From WJMD01 sp964596015 (GTDB lineage Bacteria > Joyebacterota > Joyebacteria > Joyebacterales > Joyebacteraceae): a DNA stretch of 64,000 nucleotides. Shown here piece after piece: positions 17,736 through 26,956 of this stretch. Each line of letters opens with the position of its first letter. The first letter of the stretch is position 1. A program made the position numbers and the translations under genes. The DNA is taken from assembly GCA_964596015.1 (NCBI GenBank), contig CAZQSB010000005.1, positions 37,771 through 101,770 on the forward strand, read 5' to 3'. The notes beneath the pieces are model-generated. The model saw nothing but the letters and a program-made list of their open reading frames with translations, was not told the DNA's origin and did no database searches.

Positions 17736-18187
17736 GTCAGTTCCTCCTCGATCACGGCCCTGAAGGAACGACGCCTGAAGACGGCGAGCGCCGAGAAGGC
17801 CAGGAAGAGCGAGCTACCGACCTTGAAGGCGATCGCGATGTTCGCCGGGAGGATCATGCCGGAGCTGAAGAGCCGGAACGGCTCGCCTCTGGGCAGCGTG
17901 TTCATGAAGAAGTAGCCCGCCGTCATCCCGACCCAGCCCAGCATCAGGAACGCCAGCGCTCCCGCGGAATCGAGGAAGTGCGCCGTGTTCTCGCCGAGCT
18001 TCGAGAAGGCGACCTCCTTGCCGTGCGCGAGCATGAGCAGGATGAACGCGCAGGCGATGATGACGCCGCCCGCGAAACCGCCGCCGGGAGTGAGGTGTCC
18101 GTACAGGACGATGTACGTCCCGAAGACGACGATGAACCCGACCACGAAGTCGGTGATGGTGCGGACGATGAGGGTCATGCCTTTCAT
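17732..18187 (-). CDS. mrpB: Mrp-type antiporter subunit B
   Basis: A 151-residue protein of the MnhB family with four helices. The hallmark GHLTPGGGFAGGVIIACAFIL is present at about 30-50. In Mbh-type complexes this corresponds to MbhF. Four-base overlaps on both sides indicate tight translational coupling in the order MbhDE-mrpB-mrpC. Confidence 0.92.
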   Translation of the reverse strand: MKGMTLIVRTITDFVVGFIVVFGTYIVLYGHLTPGGGFAGGVIIACAFILLMLAHGKEVAFSKLGENTAHFLDSAGALAFLMLGWVGMTAGYFFMNTLPRGEPFRLFSSGMILPANIAIAFKVGSSLFLAFSALAVFRRRSFRAVIEEELT

Positions 18188-18741
18188 GCCGTCGCCACCT
18201 CCCTCCTCGAGACCTTCCCGTCGCGCCTCAGAAGCGCCAGCGCACCGATGATCGACGTGAAGAGAACCGTCGCCTCACCGATCGTGTCGTACGCCCTGAA
18301 GTCAAGGATGACCGAGGTCACGATGTTCGCCGCGTACGTCGCGGGAAGGCCGGTCTGCACATAGACCTTCGAAACGCGCATCAGCGGGTCGCCGAACGCC
18401 GGGAAGCCCTCGGAGGCGAAGATCATCGCGCCGAACCCCAACAGGAGGCCGAAGAAGATGAGCGACGATACCACCGCCAGTGTGTCCCTGTGCGTCTCGA
18501 TCGCCGTGTTGTCGATGAGGATCGTACCGCGGATGAGGATGATCAGCACGAGGACCTCGACGACGAGCTGCGTGATCGCGATGTCGGGCGCCCCGAGGAA
18601 CAGGAACGCGACCGACAGAGCGAAGCCGACGGCGCTGACCGAGATCACGGCCGACAACAGGTTCCTCGTCTCGATCGCGATGATCGACCCGACGACCATG
18701 AACACGAGGAGCGCGTAAAGCTGTGGGGTGATGCTCTCCAT
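18184..18741 (-). CDS. MbhD-MbhE-like (DUF4040) subunit, MrpA C-terminal equivalent
   Basis: A 185-residue protein with five or six helices. The first part (residues 1-75) carries the DUF4040/MbhD motif ending FLGAPDIAITQLVVEVLVL; the second part, after TAIETHRD, matches MbhE with VTSVILDFRAYDTIGEATVLF. In full Mrp systems both lie at the C-terminus of MrpA; in Pyrococcus Mbh they are separate genes. Here they are one protein without the MrpA antiporter part, a Mbh-like division. It starts 93 bases after the NuoL-like gene. Confidence 0.88.
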   Translation of the reverse strand: MESITPQLYALLVFMVVGSIIAIETRNLLSAVISVSAVGFALSVAFLFLGAPDIAITQLVVEVLVLIILIRGTILIDNTAIETHRDTLAVVSSLIFFGLLLGFGAMIFASEGFPAFGDPLMRVSKVYVQTGLPATYAANIVTSVILDFRAYDTIGEATVLFTSIIGALALLRRDGKVSRREVATA

Positions 18742-18834
18742 GTACTCCTCTCCCGCCTGTCCGGCGCAACCCCAAACGGGCCCTCGAGCGCCGCCGGCTC
18801 CGGATACGCCCGGCGACGCGCCGTTCCGGACCCG

Positions 18835-20736
18835 CTAGCGCCCGGTAACCAGTTCTCTCAAAAGCATGCTCAGGAGCGCGAATACCAGCGCGCCCAGACC
18901 GATGACGGCCCACGCGAGGTACGTCGACAGAATGCCGTTGTGAATGAACCGGAGGCCCTGCACGAAGACGTTGCCGATCCTCCCGCCCACCTCATAGATG
19001 TCGAAGACCCGCTGCTCCGCGTTCGCGAAGAAGCCGCCGAGTCCCACGTTCTCCTTGATCGTGTTGTAGAACCCCGTGCCCGACACGTGCATCGAGTCCA
19101 TGTTCGCGGGCGGGGTGTTCCCACCGATGAAGACGTGCCCCGTGCGCCGCTTGGTGAACCGTCCGGCGAGGTAGAACAGGAACCCGATCACGATGCCGAG
19201 GAGGATGAGCCCGGTCGCCGTCGTCGGCTCCCAGAATCCGAGCCCGATGTCGACCTGTCCCGCCGCGCTCGCGCCGACGACGTTGTGGACGATCGGGTTG
19301 ATGTAGTTGCTGATCGGATAGACGGCGAAGACGCCGAAGATGATCGAGAGAAGCGACAGCACGATCATCGGCACGGTCATGAAGGCGTTGGCCTCCCTGA
19401 CCGAACTCAGGTTGCTCGGCCGCTGGCCGAGGAACCCGGAGTAGAGCACCTTCACGAACGACGCCAGCGTGAGCGCGCTCCCGAAGAGCGCGGCGACGAG
19501 GAAGATCCAGTAGGCGTCGAAGCCGCGGGAGCCGAGCTCGACGAGCCCCGTGTAGACCATCCACTTCGAGACGAAGCCGTTCAGGGGCGGGATGCCGGAG
19601 ATCGCGAGGGCCGACACCATGGTCGCGAAGAACGTGATCGGCATCGCGCGCGCGAGGCCGCCGAGCTTCGCGATCTCCGTGGTTCCGGCCTGCTTCTCGA
19701 GCGAGCCCGCGCTCAGGAAGAGGCACGTCTTGTAGATGGCGTTGTTGAGCATGTGGAAGAGGCCGCCCGCGATGGCGATCGGGATGCCCGTGCCTATGCC
19801 GAGCACCATGTACCCGACCTGGCTCACCGCGTGATACGAGAGCAGCACCTTGAGGTCGTGCTGCACGAGCGCCATCATGACGGCGCCGATGATGGTGACC
19901 GCGCCGATGATCATGAGAACGAGCGACATCGCCGGGCCGATGGAGAAGATGTCCAGCGAGAGCCTCGCGAGCAGATAGATGCCGAGGAGTTTGTCGATCG
20001 ACGCGGGGAGAAGCGCCATGACCGGCGTCGGAGCGCCCTTGGCGATGGCCGGCACCCATGTGTGGAACGGCATCGCGCCGGCCTTCGTGATGGCTCCGAC
20101 CATCATCAGGAGATAGATGGTGGTCGTCGGCCCGTCGCCGACGAAGATGGACAGCTCGTTCATCGAGAGCGTGCCGTAGCGCGCCCAGATGTAGGCGACG
20201 CCGATGAAGAGGGCCGCGTCGGAGAGCCCCAGGAGGATGAAGCTCTTGCCGGCGCCCTCAGACGCCTCCTGCTTGTCCTTCCCGAGGTTCACCATCATGA
20301 ACAGGATGGCGGTCAGAGCCTCCCAGAACATGAGAAGCACGAGGAGGCTGTTCGAGAGCGCCGCGCCACAGCTTGCGGCCACCGCCAACAGGAAGAACGC
20401 GTAGAAGCGCCGCCCGTCGATGTCGTCCCGCTTCCAGTTCAGCCAGCCGACCGAGTAGAGACCGACGCCCAGGCCGAACAGCCCGATGAACAGGACGACG
20501 AAGGAGCTGAAGTGCGAGAGCATGAGGTCGAACTGGACCGTCAGGCTCCCCAGCGTGACCCAGTCCTTCGTGTAGGGGATGGGCGCCGCCCCGAACATCC
20601 GGACGGCGGCGACGAACGCCCACACGAGGGCCACCAGCGCGATCGCCTCCCGCAGAAGTCGAACTCGCCTCGGGATGAGGAAGCAGAGTCCTCCCGCGAT
20701 CGCCGGCACAACGATGGGAACCAGAATCTGTGGCAT
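18835..20736 (-). CDS. NuoL/MbhH-like antiporter subunit
   Basis: A 633-residue membrane protein, about 16 helices, of the NuoL/MrpA/HyfB family. It has LLMFWEALTAILFMMVN with the conserved Glu, AGAMPFHTWVPAIAKGAPTPVMALLPASIDK, and HDLKVLLSYHAVSQVGYMVLGIG, which contain the Lys and His residues of the proton path. A C-terminal extension after about 520 ends in one last hydrophobic helix, as in HyfB/NuoL proteins. It follows the hydrogenase large subunit and is the first of the two ion-pumping subunits. Confidence 0.9.
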   Translation of the reverse strand: MPQILVPIVVPAIAGGLCFLIPRRVRLLREAIALVALVWAFVAAVRMFGAAPIPYTKDWVTLGSLTVQFDLMLSHFSSFVVLFIGLFGLGVGLYSVGWLNWKRDDIDGRRFYAFFLLAVAASCGAALSNSLLVLLMFWEALTAILFMMVNLGKDKQEASEGAGKSFILLGLSDAALFIGVAYIWARYGTLSMNELSIFVGDGPTTTIYLLMMVGAITKAGAMPFHTWVPAIAKGAPTPVMALLPASIDKLLGIYLLARLSLDIFSIGPAMSLVLMIIGAVTIIGAVMMALVQHDLKVLLSYHAVSQVGYMVLGIGTGIPIAIAGGLFHMLNNAIYKTCLFLSAGSLEKQAGTTEIAKLGGLARAMPITFFATMVSALAISGIPPLNGFVSKWMVYTGLVELGSRGFDAYWIFLVAALFGSALTLASFVKVLYSGFLGQRPSNLSSVREANAFMTVPMIVLSLLSIIFGVFAVYPISNYINPIVHNVVGASAAGQVDIGLGFWEPTTATGLILLGIVIGFLFYLAGRFTKRRTGHVFIGGNTPPANMDSMHVSGTGFYNTIKENVGLGGFFANAEQRVFDIYEVGGRIGNVFVQGLRFIHNGILSTYLAWAVIGLGALVFALLSMLLRELVTGR

Positions 20737-20754
20737 TGAGCTTCCCCCGGGCCT

Positions 20755-21927
20755 CTAGAGGTGCTTCCGGATCTCTTCCGTCTTCTGGTGGCTGAGCTTG
20801 AGGAGCTCCTTGTAGTCGAGGAGCCGTCCGCCCTGTGAGTCGACCACCGTCAGACGCTCCGTGCAGCTGTAGCACGGATCGATGATCGCGAAGATGAGCA
20901 CCGCGTCGGAGATCGTCTCGCCCTTCACGCGCGGTCGGAACGACGGGATGTTGTTGAACGTCGGCGCCCTCATCTTGTGGCGCTCGGGCATGTTCGTCCC
21001 GTTCGAGCGGATGTAGTGGAAGCATTCGCCCCGCGGCGCCTCAACGTGGCCGATACCCTCTCCCCTCGGGACCTCGCGGACCTCGGCCGCTATCGGGCCC
21101 TCCGGGAGCTTGTTGATGCACTGCTTGATGATCTTGACCGCCTCCTTCATCTCAAGGAGACGGACCACGGCGACGGCCAGACAGTCGCAGCCGTCCTGGA
21201 CGATGACGTTCCAGTCGACCTCGGAATATGCGCCGTACGGCTCGTCGCGGCGGACGTCGATGTCGAACGCCGAGCCTCTCGCCGTCGGTCCCAGCGTCCC
21301 GTAGGCTACTGCGTCCTCAGGCGTGAGGATGCCGACGCCCTTCAGGCGGCCCAGAATGACCGGGTCGTCGAGAATGGCGTTCGTCAGAAGGTCGACCTGC
21401 GCGTCGAACTCGTCCATCGCCTTCAGCACCATCGGCCAGACCTCGTCGGCGACATCCCGGCGAACGCCTCCCGGACGATACCACGCGTAGTGGTTCCGGT
21501 TGCCGGTGATGGCCTCGAGGCAGTCGAGGATGGGCTCGCGGTACTTCCAGCCCCACATGTAGACGGTCCAGTAGCCGATGATGTGGCCGCCCAGGCCCAC
21601 CCAGAGCATGTGGCTGTGGAGCCGCTCGAGCTCGTGGACGATGGTCCGAAGATACCGCGCCCGGTCGGGCACCTCGACGCCGATGATGTCCTCGACGGCG
21701 AGTGAGGTCGCCCAGCTGTGCGACGCGGAGCAGATGCCGCAGATGCGCTCCACGAGGAAGCAGTCCTGATCGTATGTCTTCTCCTGCGCGAGGAGCTCCA
21801 TGCCGCGGTGAACACGACCGAGATCGATGTCCGCGCCGACGACGGTCTCACCCTCGACGTTCAGGGTGATGTACTCCGGCTCCTCGAGCACAGGGTGGAA
21901 CGGTCCGATCGGTATGATTGTGCTCAC
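20755..21927 (-). CDS. Group 4 [NiFe]-hydrogenase large subunit (NuoD-like, catalytic)
   Basis: A 390-residue catalytic subunit. Both [NiFe]-ligating motifs are intact: RICGIC at 61-66 (Cys63, Cys66, followed by His70) and DPCYSC at 350-355 (Cys352, Cys355). NuoD proteins of respiratory complex I lack these cysteines, so this enzyme should bind the NiFe site and react with H2. The rest (ERLHSHMLWVG, GGVRRDV, RGECFHYIRSNG) fits Ech/Mbh-type group 4 enzymes. About 35 residues follow the last Cys. No maturation protease or hyp gene is in the window. The GTG start overlaps the NuoC-like stop and has a GAGGAGAG site. Confidence 0.93.
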   Translation of the reverse strand: MSTIIPIGPFHPVLEEPEYITLNVEGETVVGADIDLGRVHRGMELLAQEKTYDQDCFLVERICGICSASHSWATSLAVEDIIGVEVPDRARYLRTIVHELERLHSHMLWVGLGGHIIGYWTVYMWGWKYREPILDCLEAITGNRNHYAWYRPGGVRRDVADEVWPMVLKAMDEFDAQVDLLTNAILDDPVILGRLKGVGILTPEDAVAYGTLGPTARGSAFDIDVRRDEPYGAYSEVDWNVIVQDGCDCLAVAVVRLLEMKEAVKIIKQCINKLPEGPIAAEVREVPRGEGIGHVEAPRGECFHYIRSNGTNMPERHKMRAPTFNNIPSFRPRVKGETISDAVLIFAIIDPCYSCTERLTVVDSQGGRLLDYKELLKLSHQKTEEIRKHL

Positions 21928-22355
21928 TGTTCGTCTCTCCTCATCGGATGGAAGTCGGCGGGCCGGTCGTGCGAGGAAAGTATCTTCCTCGGGTCCGGAT
22001 GCCCGACGAACTCGACCCCGAGAAAATCGAAGATCTCCCGCTCAATGAAGTCGGCGGCGGGATAGTACGGGGTGAGAGACTCGATCTTCGGGAACGGCTT
22101 GGCGAGCAGAGTTCTGATGTTCACCACCGAGCCGCCCCGGTCTATCGCGAAGTGATAGAGGAGTTCCACCCCCGTCGGTTTGTCGCTCCCCGACGCCGTC
22201 GCCAGCCTCCCGTGCTCCTCTTCGTACATGTGCCGTGTGACCGGTATCCAGTCCTCGTTCGAGACCGTGACGTAGTAGCGGCGGTCGGAACGCTCCTTGA
22301 CATCGACCCGGTCGCCGAACGTCGTCCTCAGGTTCTCGATCACGCGCTTGCTCAT
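21924..22355 (-). CDS. NuoC/EchD-like 30-kDa subunit
   Basis: A 143-residue homologue of the NuoC/EchD/MbhK subunit: GVELLYHFAIDRGG, then the helix PYYPAADFIEREIFDFLGVEFVGHPD, the classical complex I 30-kDa signature (FEREVFDLFGIxFxGHPDxR). It stabilises the large subunit. The ATG at 22355, after GGGAG, is preferred to a GTG 30 bases upstream. The gene overlaps the large subunit by four bases. Confidence 0.88.
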   Translation of the reverse strand: MSKRVIENLRTTFGDRVDVKERSDRRYYVTVSNEDWIPVTRHMYEEEHGRLATASGSDKPTGVELLYHFAIDRGGSVVNIRTLLAKPFPKIESLTPYYPAADFIEREIFDFLGVEFVGHPDPRKILSSHDRPADFHPMRRDEQ

Positions 22356-22419
22356 CTCAAACTCCCGAAGGAAGGTGCGCGTCACTTGTCGGTCTCCCGG
22401 TCGCGGGGACCGGTCGTGT

Positions 22420-22833
22420 CTACAGCGTGCCCAACACCTTGACGATACCGTCGATGATCGCCTCGGGCCGCGGCGGGCAGCCCGGGATGTACGCGTCGAC
22501 CGGGATCAGCTTGTCGACGGGGCCGGCGAAGTTGTTGCCGTCCTTGAAGATGCCTCCCGTGCACCCGCACGCCCCCAGCGCCACCACCACCACCGGCTTC
22601 GGCGCCTGCTCGTACGTCTCGACGACCTGCGGAGCGATCTTCCGCGTCACGATCCCGGAGACGAGCAGAACGTCGGCGTGCTTGACGCTGCCGACGAGCT
22701 TGATGCCGAAGCGCTCTACGTCGAACTTGGGGCAGAGGCAGTCCAGCACCTCGATGTCGCAGTTGTTGCACGCCCCGGCGTTCAGGTGGAACACCCACAG
22801 CGACTTCTTCAGACCCCACTTCGTTGCGCCCAT
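22420..22833 (-). CDS. Group 4 [NiFe]-hydrogenase small subunit (NuoB/EchC-like)
   Basis: A 137-residue electron-transfer subunit. Four cysteines for the proximal [4Fe-4S] cluster are present: Cys22 and Cys25 in GACNNCDIE, Cys89 in LGACGCTGG, and Cys119 in IPGCPPRPE. The short length without extra ferredoxin domains is that of NuoB/EchC. It passes electrons from the NuoI-like subunit to the NiFe site. Confidence 0.92.
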   Translation of the reverse strand: MGATKWGLKKSLWVFHLNAGACNNCDIEVLDCLCPKFDVERFGIKLVGSVKHADVLLVSGIVTRKIAPQVVETYEQAPKPVVVVALGACGCTGGIFKDGNNFAGPVDKLIPVDAYIPGCPPRPEAIIDGIVKVLGTL

Positions 22834-22853
22834 CTGGTCACTCCGTCAGAAGA

Positions 22854-23792
22854 CTAAAGCCCCACAAGCGCCAGGATGATCCCGATGATCGCGAGCACCG
22901 TCACGGGCCCCCAGAAGAAGCGGACGGCCTGGTCGATCCTGACCCGCGGGTTCGTGTTCTTGATGAGGACGATGATCGTCACTATCAGGACGTATTTGAG
23001 GATGGTCGCGAGGAGGCCCCATCCGGTGACGTCGAGGCCGCCCCAGAAGATCGTGATGAAGAGCACCGGCAGCGTGAAGAGCATCATCGCCTGGGTCAGC
23101 TTGACCACGGCGAGGGCCGCGCCGGAGTACTCCATGTGCGTGCCGTCCATGAGCTCGGTCTCGGCCTCGGGGATGTCGAACGGCGGATACGTGAGCTTGG
23201 CCTGCGCGCAGAGGATGGCCACGATGAAGGCGATGATGCCCGAGGCGCTTCCGATGACCGGCCCGGTGGCCTGCTGGTATGAGACGATCCCCTCCAGCCT
23301 GAGCGTCATCGGATCGACGTGCGTCACGGCCGTGAAGATGGCGATGACGAACGGCAGCTCGTAGGCGAGGATCAGCTTCATCTCGCGGCTCGCCCCGACG
23401 CTGGCCAGCGGGTTCGACGAGGCCGACGCGCCGATGATCATGCCCAGAGATGGAATGGTCAGAAGATAGATGACGACGATGAGGTCGCCGATGAAACTCG
23501 TGCCGTAGAGGTTCGACATCCACAGCATCGTCGAGACGAGGGTCACCGCGGCGAGGCCCGCCAGGGGCGCCAGAAGGAACCCGGTGGCCTTCGCCCCCTC
23601 GGGGATGACGATCTCCTTCCCGAGGAGCTTCATCATGTCGGCGAAGGGCTGATACCAGGGAGGCCCAACCCGCCACTGCACGCGGGCGGAGACCTTCCTG
23701 TCCACCCAGGTCGTCAACAGGCCGATGATGGCCGTGAACAGCAGCCCGGGGAAGATCAGGAAGTTCACAACCATGCCGAGTGTCGCTGCCAT
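22854..23792 (-). CDS. NuoH/EchB-like membrane anchor subunit
   Basis: A 312-residue, eight-helix NuoH family protein: TTWVDRKVSARVQWRVGPPW at about 26-45, the ILAYELPFVIAIFTAV helix, and FDIPEAETELMDGTHMEYSG, the conserved charged loop facing the quinone/hydrogenase interface. It joins the hydrogenase module to the antiporter subunits. It follows the four-cluster ferredoxin gene by 58 bases. Confidence 0.92.
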   Translation of the reverse strand: MAATLGMVVNFLIFPGLLFTAIIGLLTTWVDRKVSARVQWRVGPPWYQPFADMMKLLGKEIVIPEGAKATGFLLAPLAGLAAVTLVSTMLWMSNLYGTSFIGDLIVVIYLLTIPSLGMIIGASASSNPLASVGASREMKLILAYELPFVIAIFTAVTHVDPMTLRLEGIVSYQQATGPVIGSASGIIAFIVAILCAQAKLTYPPFDIPEAETELMDGTHMEYSGAALAVVKLTQAMMLFTLPVLFITIFWGGLDVTGWGLLATILKYVLIVTIIVLIKNTNPRVRIDQAVRFFWGPVTVLAIIGIILALVGL

Positions 23793-23850
23793 CCTGTTCC
23801 CTCTCTCGTTCCGGTTCCTCGAACCGTGATCGCCTCGCCCGCGCGGACTC

Positions 23851-24333
23851 CTACCTCCGGCGCCTCACCGTCTTCTCGACGGTCCGGCCGCCGCGCATCG
23901 GACGGCCCCGCTGGGCCTCGATGTCGCTGATGTCCTCGAAGGTGCGCGCGCCCGAGACGCAGGTCCCGGCGCACATCGTGTCCTTCCCGTCGAGGGTGCG
24001 GAAGTAGCAGAGGTCGCACTTGTCGAACGTGTGGCGCGTGTTGAGGAGATCGATGGCGCCGAACGGACAAGCGTGCGCGCACGACTGACAGCCGCTGCAC
24101 TTGATGTTGCTCCGGATGACGAGCCCGTCATCGCGGCGCTTGATCGCCTCCTGGGGGCACGCCGCTTCGCAGAGCGGCTGCTCGCAATGCCTGCAGTTCA
24201 TCTGCAGGACGATGTTCGTGAGGACCGACGCCGCCTCGAGCTGGTTCTGGAAGTTGTGCGAGTAGTAACAGGCGGCCAGACAGCTCTTGCAGCTGATGCA
24301 TCGCCCGTAGTCCAGGACGTTCCTCTTGTTCAT
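23851..24333 (-). CDS. HycB/HydN-like 4x[4Fe-4S] electron-transfer subunit
   Basis: A 160-residue ferredoxin of the DMSO-reductase-beta type with four cysteine sets: CISCKSCLAACYY, CRHCEQPLCEAACPQEAI, CSGCQSCAHACPFGAI, and a split set CDLC...CAGTC. Such subunits pair with a molybdopterin-type or NuoG-like protein, which is exactly the adjacent gene at 24424-26106. The basic C-terminus (TVEKTVRRRR) is unusual. It probably wires the NAD(P) input module to the hydrogenase. Confidence 0.88.
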   Translation of the reverse strand: MNKRNVLDYGRCISCKSCLAACYYSHNFQNQLEAASVLTNIVLQMNCRHCEQPLCEAACPQEAIKRRDDGLVIRSNIKCSGCQSCAHACPFGAIDLLNTRHTFDKCDLCYFRTLDGKDTMCAGTCVSGARTFEDISDIEAQRGRPMRGGRTVEKTVRRRR

Positions 24334-24423
24334 CCGGTTCCCCCGGTCACTCCGAGGCCGCCTTCATGGATGGTGCGGCCTGTCCCGTCTTCCAGTTGTC
24401 TGGCCGCCGCGCGGCCTGTCGGT

Positions 24424-26106
24424 CTACTCCTCGGGGCCGACCTTCGCCCCGACGGCGGAAACGTCGTACCAGCGTGTCTTCTCGTTCGGCTTCCACTCGA
24501 AGAGCCCGCGCGCGTCCGGAACGTAGCTCGGCACCGCGACGATGCCGCAGGGCATGCGGTCGGTCACGGTGACGAGCATCCGGGTCTCGCCGCGCTCGGA
24601 CTTGAGAGCGATGGTCGAGCCCTGCTCGATGCCGAGCTTGTCGGCGTCGGGCTCGGACACCCAGACCTCGCAGTACGGCTTCTGCGCCTGCGGGAAGCTC
24701 ATCCTGCCGGTGATGGCGCCGTCCCAACGGTGCAGCGGATGGATGTTCTCGACGAACTCGATCGTCCCCTCCGCTTCCTTCATCATCCCGACGAGCGCCG
24801 CGTCCGTGTCGATGTCGTACGGCGCGTGCTCGGCCTTCGCTTCCGATACGTCGAGCTCCGCGCCGACCTCGCCCGCGAGGGTCTTGAGCATCGCGCCGAC
24901 GGAGCGGGCGTCGCCTCTCGGGGGCGCCATCCGCGAGACCTCGTTCGTGATGGTCAATGAGGCGTCGTAGGCGCCGTCCATCTCGGTCCACGCGGTCTGC
25001 GGCAGCGCCGCGTCGCTGTGCTTCGAGATGTCGGTCTCGAAGATGGCCGACGACGCGAGAAGCTCCAGCTTCTCGAGGTCGTCCGGTGAGACGGTCCCGG
25101 GGTAGAGCTGGAGGATGTCCGGGCCGAAGACGAGGAGTCCCTTCATGCGTCCGGTCTCGACGGCCTTCAGGATGTCGGGCACCGTCTTCTTCGACCCCAC
25201 GCGCCGGAAGGCGCCGACGGCGTTCCCGCCCCTGAAGAACGGCGCGTACTTGCCGCGCGCCGCCTGGGCGATGGCCTTCGACAGCTTCCCCGTGAGGTAC
25301 GCCGCCGTCGAATCGCCGAACCTCGACGAGGTGACGACCACGACCTTCTCCATCTCCTTGAGCTGCTTCGCGACCTGGTCGAAGTCGCCGGCGGTCGTGC
25401 CGCAGATCGAGCAGGCCTTCGCCATGTCGACGTCGGCGACGCCGGCCTTCATGGCCTTGAGGATGGCCGCGAGCGCGACGGGCTCGGTGTCCGGCGGCAC
25501 CTGGATGTGGCCGTCGGCGAACCAGTCGGTGTTCGTGCGGAACGGGTTCACGGTGTAGATGCGGTTCTGCCGCGCCGAGTGGCGCGCCGCGATGATCCGC
25601 TTGGCGATGCAGGGATGACCCCAGAAGACGTCGCCCACCAGAAGGAACGCGTCGGCGTCGTCGAGGTCCTCCGGCGTGGCGTCGCCGGCGCCCCCGCCCA
25701 TGAGAAGCGGGAAGTCGCCGCCGTCGTACGCGACCGCCAGGTTCTTCGTGCCGAGCACCTGGTCGGCGAACGCCACCGCGGCATCGTAGTCCTCGTTCGA
25801 GAGCTCGGTGCCGAGGATCACGCCGACCGAGTCTCCGCCGGCGTCCCTGAGCTCGGAGAGCTTGCCTGCGATCTTCGTCACCGCGCTCGAGAGCGGGACG
25901 CGCCGCCGGTTCACCGTCGCCGACAGGAACCGCTTCGGGTGGAGCAGAAGCTCGAAGTTGTAGTGACCGCGCGCACAGAGTCTGCCTTCGTTCGCTCTGG
26001 CCTCGGTGTCGAGGTCGACGCGGACCGGGATGTCCATATCCATCTCCATCCCGAACCCGCACTGGAGCGAGCAGAAGAGGCACGACGCCTTCCTGGTCTC
26101 TGGCAT
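24424..26106 (-). CDS. NuoG-like molybdopterin-oxidoreductase-fold subunit, probably without Mo site
   Basis: A 560-residue protein with an N-terminal [4Fe-4S] site (Cys9, Cys12, Cys16 and Cys44 in GRLCARG), a central molybdopterin-type region and a C-terminal MopB_CT-like domain (HPLHRWDGAITGRMSFPQAQ onward). In catalytic formate dehydrogenases a Cys/Sec precedes the TNEE-type motif; here the equivalent segment is LGTELSNEDYDAA with no Cys, and the protein is about 150 residues short. It most likely carries electrons, like NuoG, rather than oxidising formate. The ATG at 26106 has a GAGGAAG site; a TTG 21 bases upstream does not. Confidence 0.75.
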   Translation of the reverse strand: MPETRKASCLFCSLQCGFGMEMDMDIPVRVDLDTEARANEGRLCARGHYNFELLLHPKRFLSATVNRRRVPLSSAVTKIAGKLSELRDAGGDSVGVILGTELSNEDYDAAVAFADQVLGTKNLAVAYDGGDFPLLMGGGAGDATPEDLDDADAFLLVGDVFWGHPCIAKRIIAARHSARQNRIYTVNPFRTNTDWFADGHIQVPPDTEPVALAAILKAMKAGVADVDMAKACSICGTTAGDFDQVAKQLKEMEKVVVVTSSRFGDSTAAYLTGKLSKAIAQAARGKYAPFFRGGNAVGAFRRVGSKKTVPDILKAVETGRMKGLLVFGPDILQLYPGTVSPDDLEKLELLASSAIFETDISKHSDAALPQTAWTEMDGAYDASLTITNEVSRMAPPRGDARSVGAMLKTLAGEVGAELDVSEAKAEHAPYDIDTDAALVGMMKEAEGTIEFVENIHPLHRWDGAITGRMSFPQAQKPYCEVWVSEPDADKLGIEQGSTIALKSERGETRMLVTVTDRMPCGIVAVPSYVPDARGLFEWKPNEKTRWYDVSAVGAKVGPEE

Positions 26107-26143
26107 CTCAACTTCCTCTCGGGCCAAGCACCGTCGTCTAGTC

Positions 26144-26956
26144 CTAGAACGGATCCTCGAACTTCGCGACCTGCGCCGCGGTCATGACGGGGCCGTCCTT
26201 GCAGACGAAGTACTCGCCCATCATGCAGTGGCCGCACTTGCCGAGGCCGCAGCTCATGTTGCGCTCCATCGAGTGGTAGATATTGTTCGGGTCCATGCCC
26301 TTCTCGAGGAGCTTGATGTTGACGAACTTGAGCATGATCGGAGGGCCGCAGACGCACGCGACCGCCGTCTTCATGTCGAACGGCAGGTCCTCGAGGAGGA
26401 CCGTGATGACGCCGACCGTGCCGTCCCAGTCGGGATGCGGCGCGTCGATGGTCTGGAGGACCTCCGTGTTCGGCTTCTTGTTCCACTCGGGCAGGAGGTC
26501 CTTGTACACGATGTCGGCCGGTGTCCTGGCGCCGTAGCGGATCGAGATCTTCTTGTATCGCTCGATGTTGTCGAAGAGCGCGAGGATGAGCGAACGGAGC
26601 GGAGCGAGACCCACACCGCCGCCGACGATGAGGATCTCCTTTCCGTCGAAGTCCTTCATGTTGTAGCCGTTGCCGTACGGCCCCCTGAGGCCGACCGTGT
26701 CGCCGACCTTCATCTCCTCGAGGGCCTCGGTGACGGCGCCGACCTTCATGATGGTGATCTCGAGGGTGTCGTGCACGTTCGGGTTCGACGACGGCGTGAA
26801 CGGCGCCTCCCCGACGCCGGGCACCGTGAGCTCGACGAACTGCCCCGCCCCGAACGTCAGCGGCTCCTTCGGACGGAACCGGTACGTCGTGATGGTCGGG
26901 GTCTCCGGCTTGATGTCCTCGATGACGCTCTCTATCGGTCGGTAGATGTTCTTCAT
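26144..26956 (-). CDS. FAD/NAD(P)-binding subunit (sulfhydrogenase gamma/AsrB-like)
   Basis: A 270-residue ferredoxin-NADP-reductase-fold protein. The FAD domain contains FGAGQFVELTVPGVGEAPFTPSS and VGLRGPYGNGY; the NAD(P) domain has ILIVGGGVGLAPLRSLI and VACVCGPPIMLKFV. A C-terminal cysteine set (SCGLGKCGHC...C) binds a [2Fe-2S] cluster as in HydG, AsrB and PyrK. It exchanges hydride with NAD(P)H. The start overlaps the stop of the preceding beta-type gene by four bases, and together the two genes form the classical soluble-hydrogenase beta-gamma pair. Confidence 0.9.
   Translation of the reverse strand: MKNIYRPIESVIEDIKPETPTITTYRFRPKEPLTFGAGQFVELTVPGVGEAPFTPSSNPNVHDTLEITIMKVGAVTEALEEMKVGDTVGLRGPYGNGYNMKDFDGKEILIVGGGVGLAPLRSLILALFDNIERYKKISIRYGARTPADIVYKDLLPEWNKKPNTEVLQTIDAPHPDWDGTVGVITVLLEDLPFDMKTAVACVCGPPIMLKFVNIKLLEKGMDPNNIYHSMERNMSCGLGKCGHCMMGEYFVCKDGPVMTAAQVAKFEDPF

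Noticed and set aside
18490..20739. Antisense open frame of 749 codons opposite the NuoL-like gene
   Set aside because: Highly charged HDDR-rich composition with no motifs; opposite a clear membrane-subunit gene.
24424..26106. Calling this gene a formate dehydrogenase
   Set aside because: It is short and lacks the Cys/Sec ligand before the NEE-type motif, so formate oxidation is not supported.
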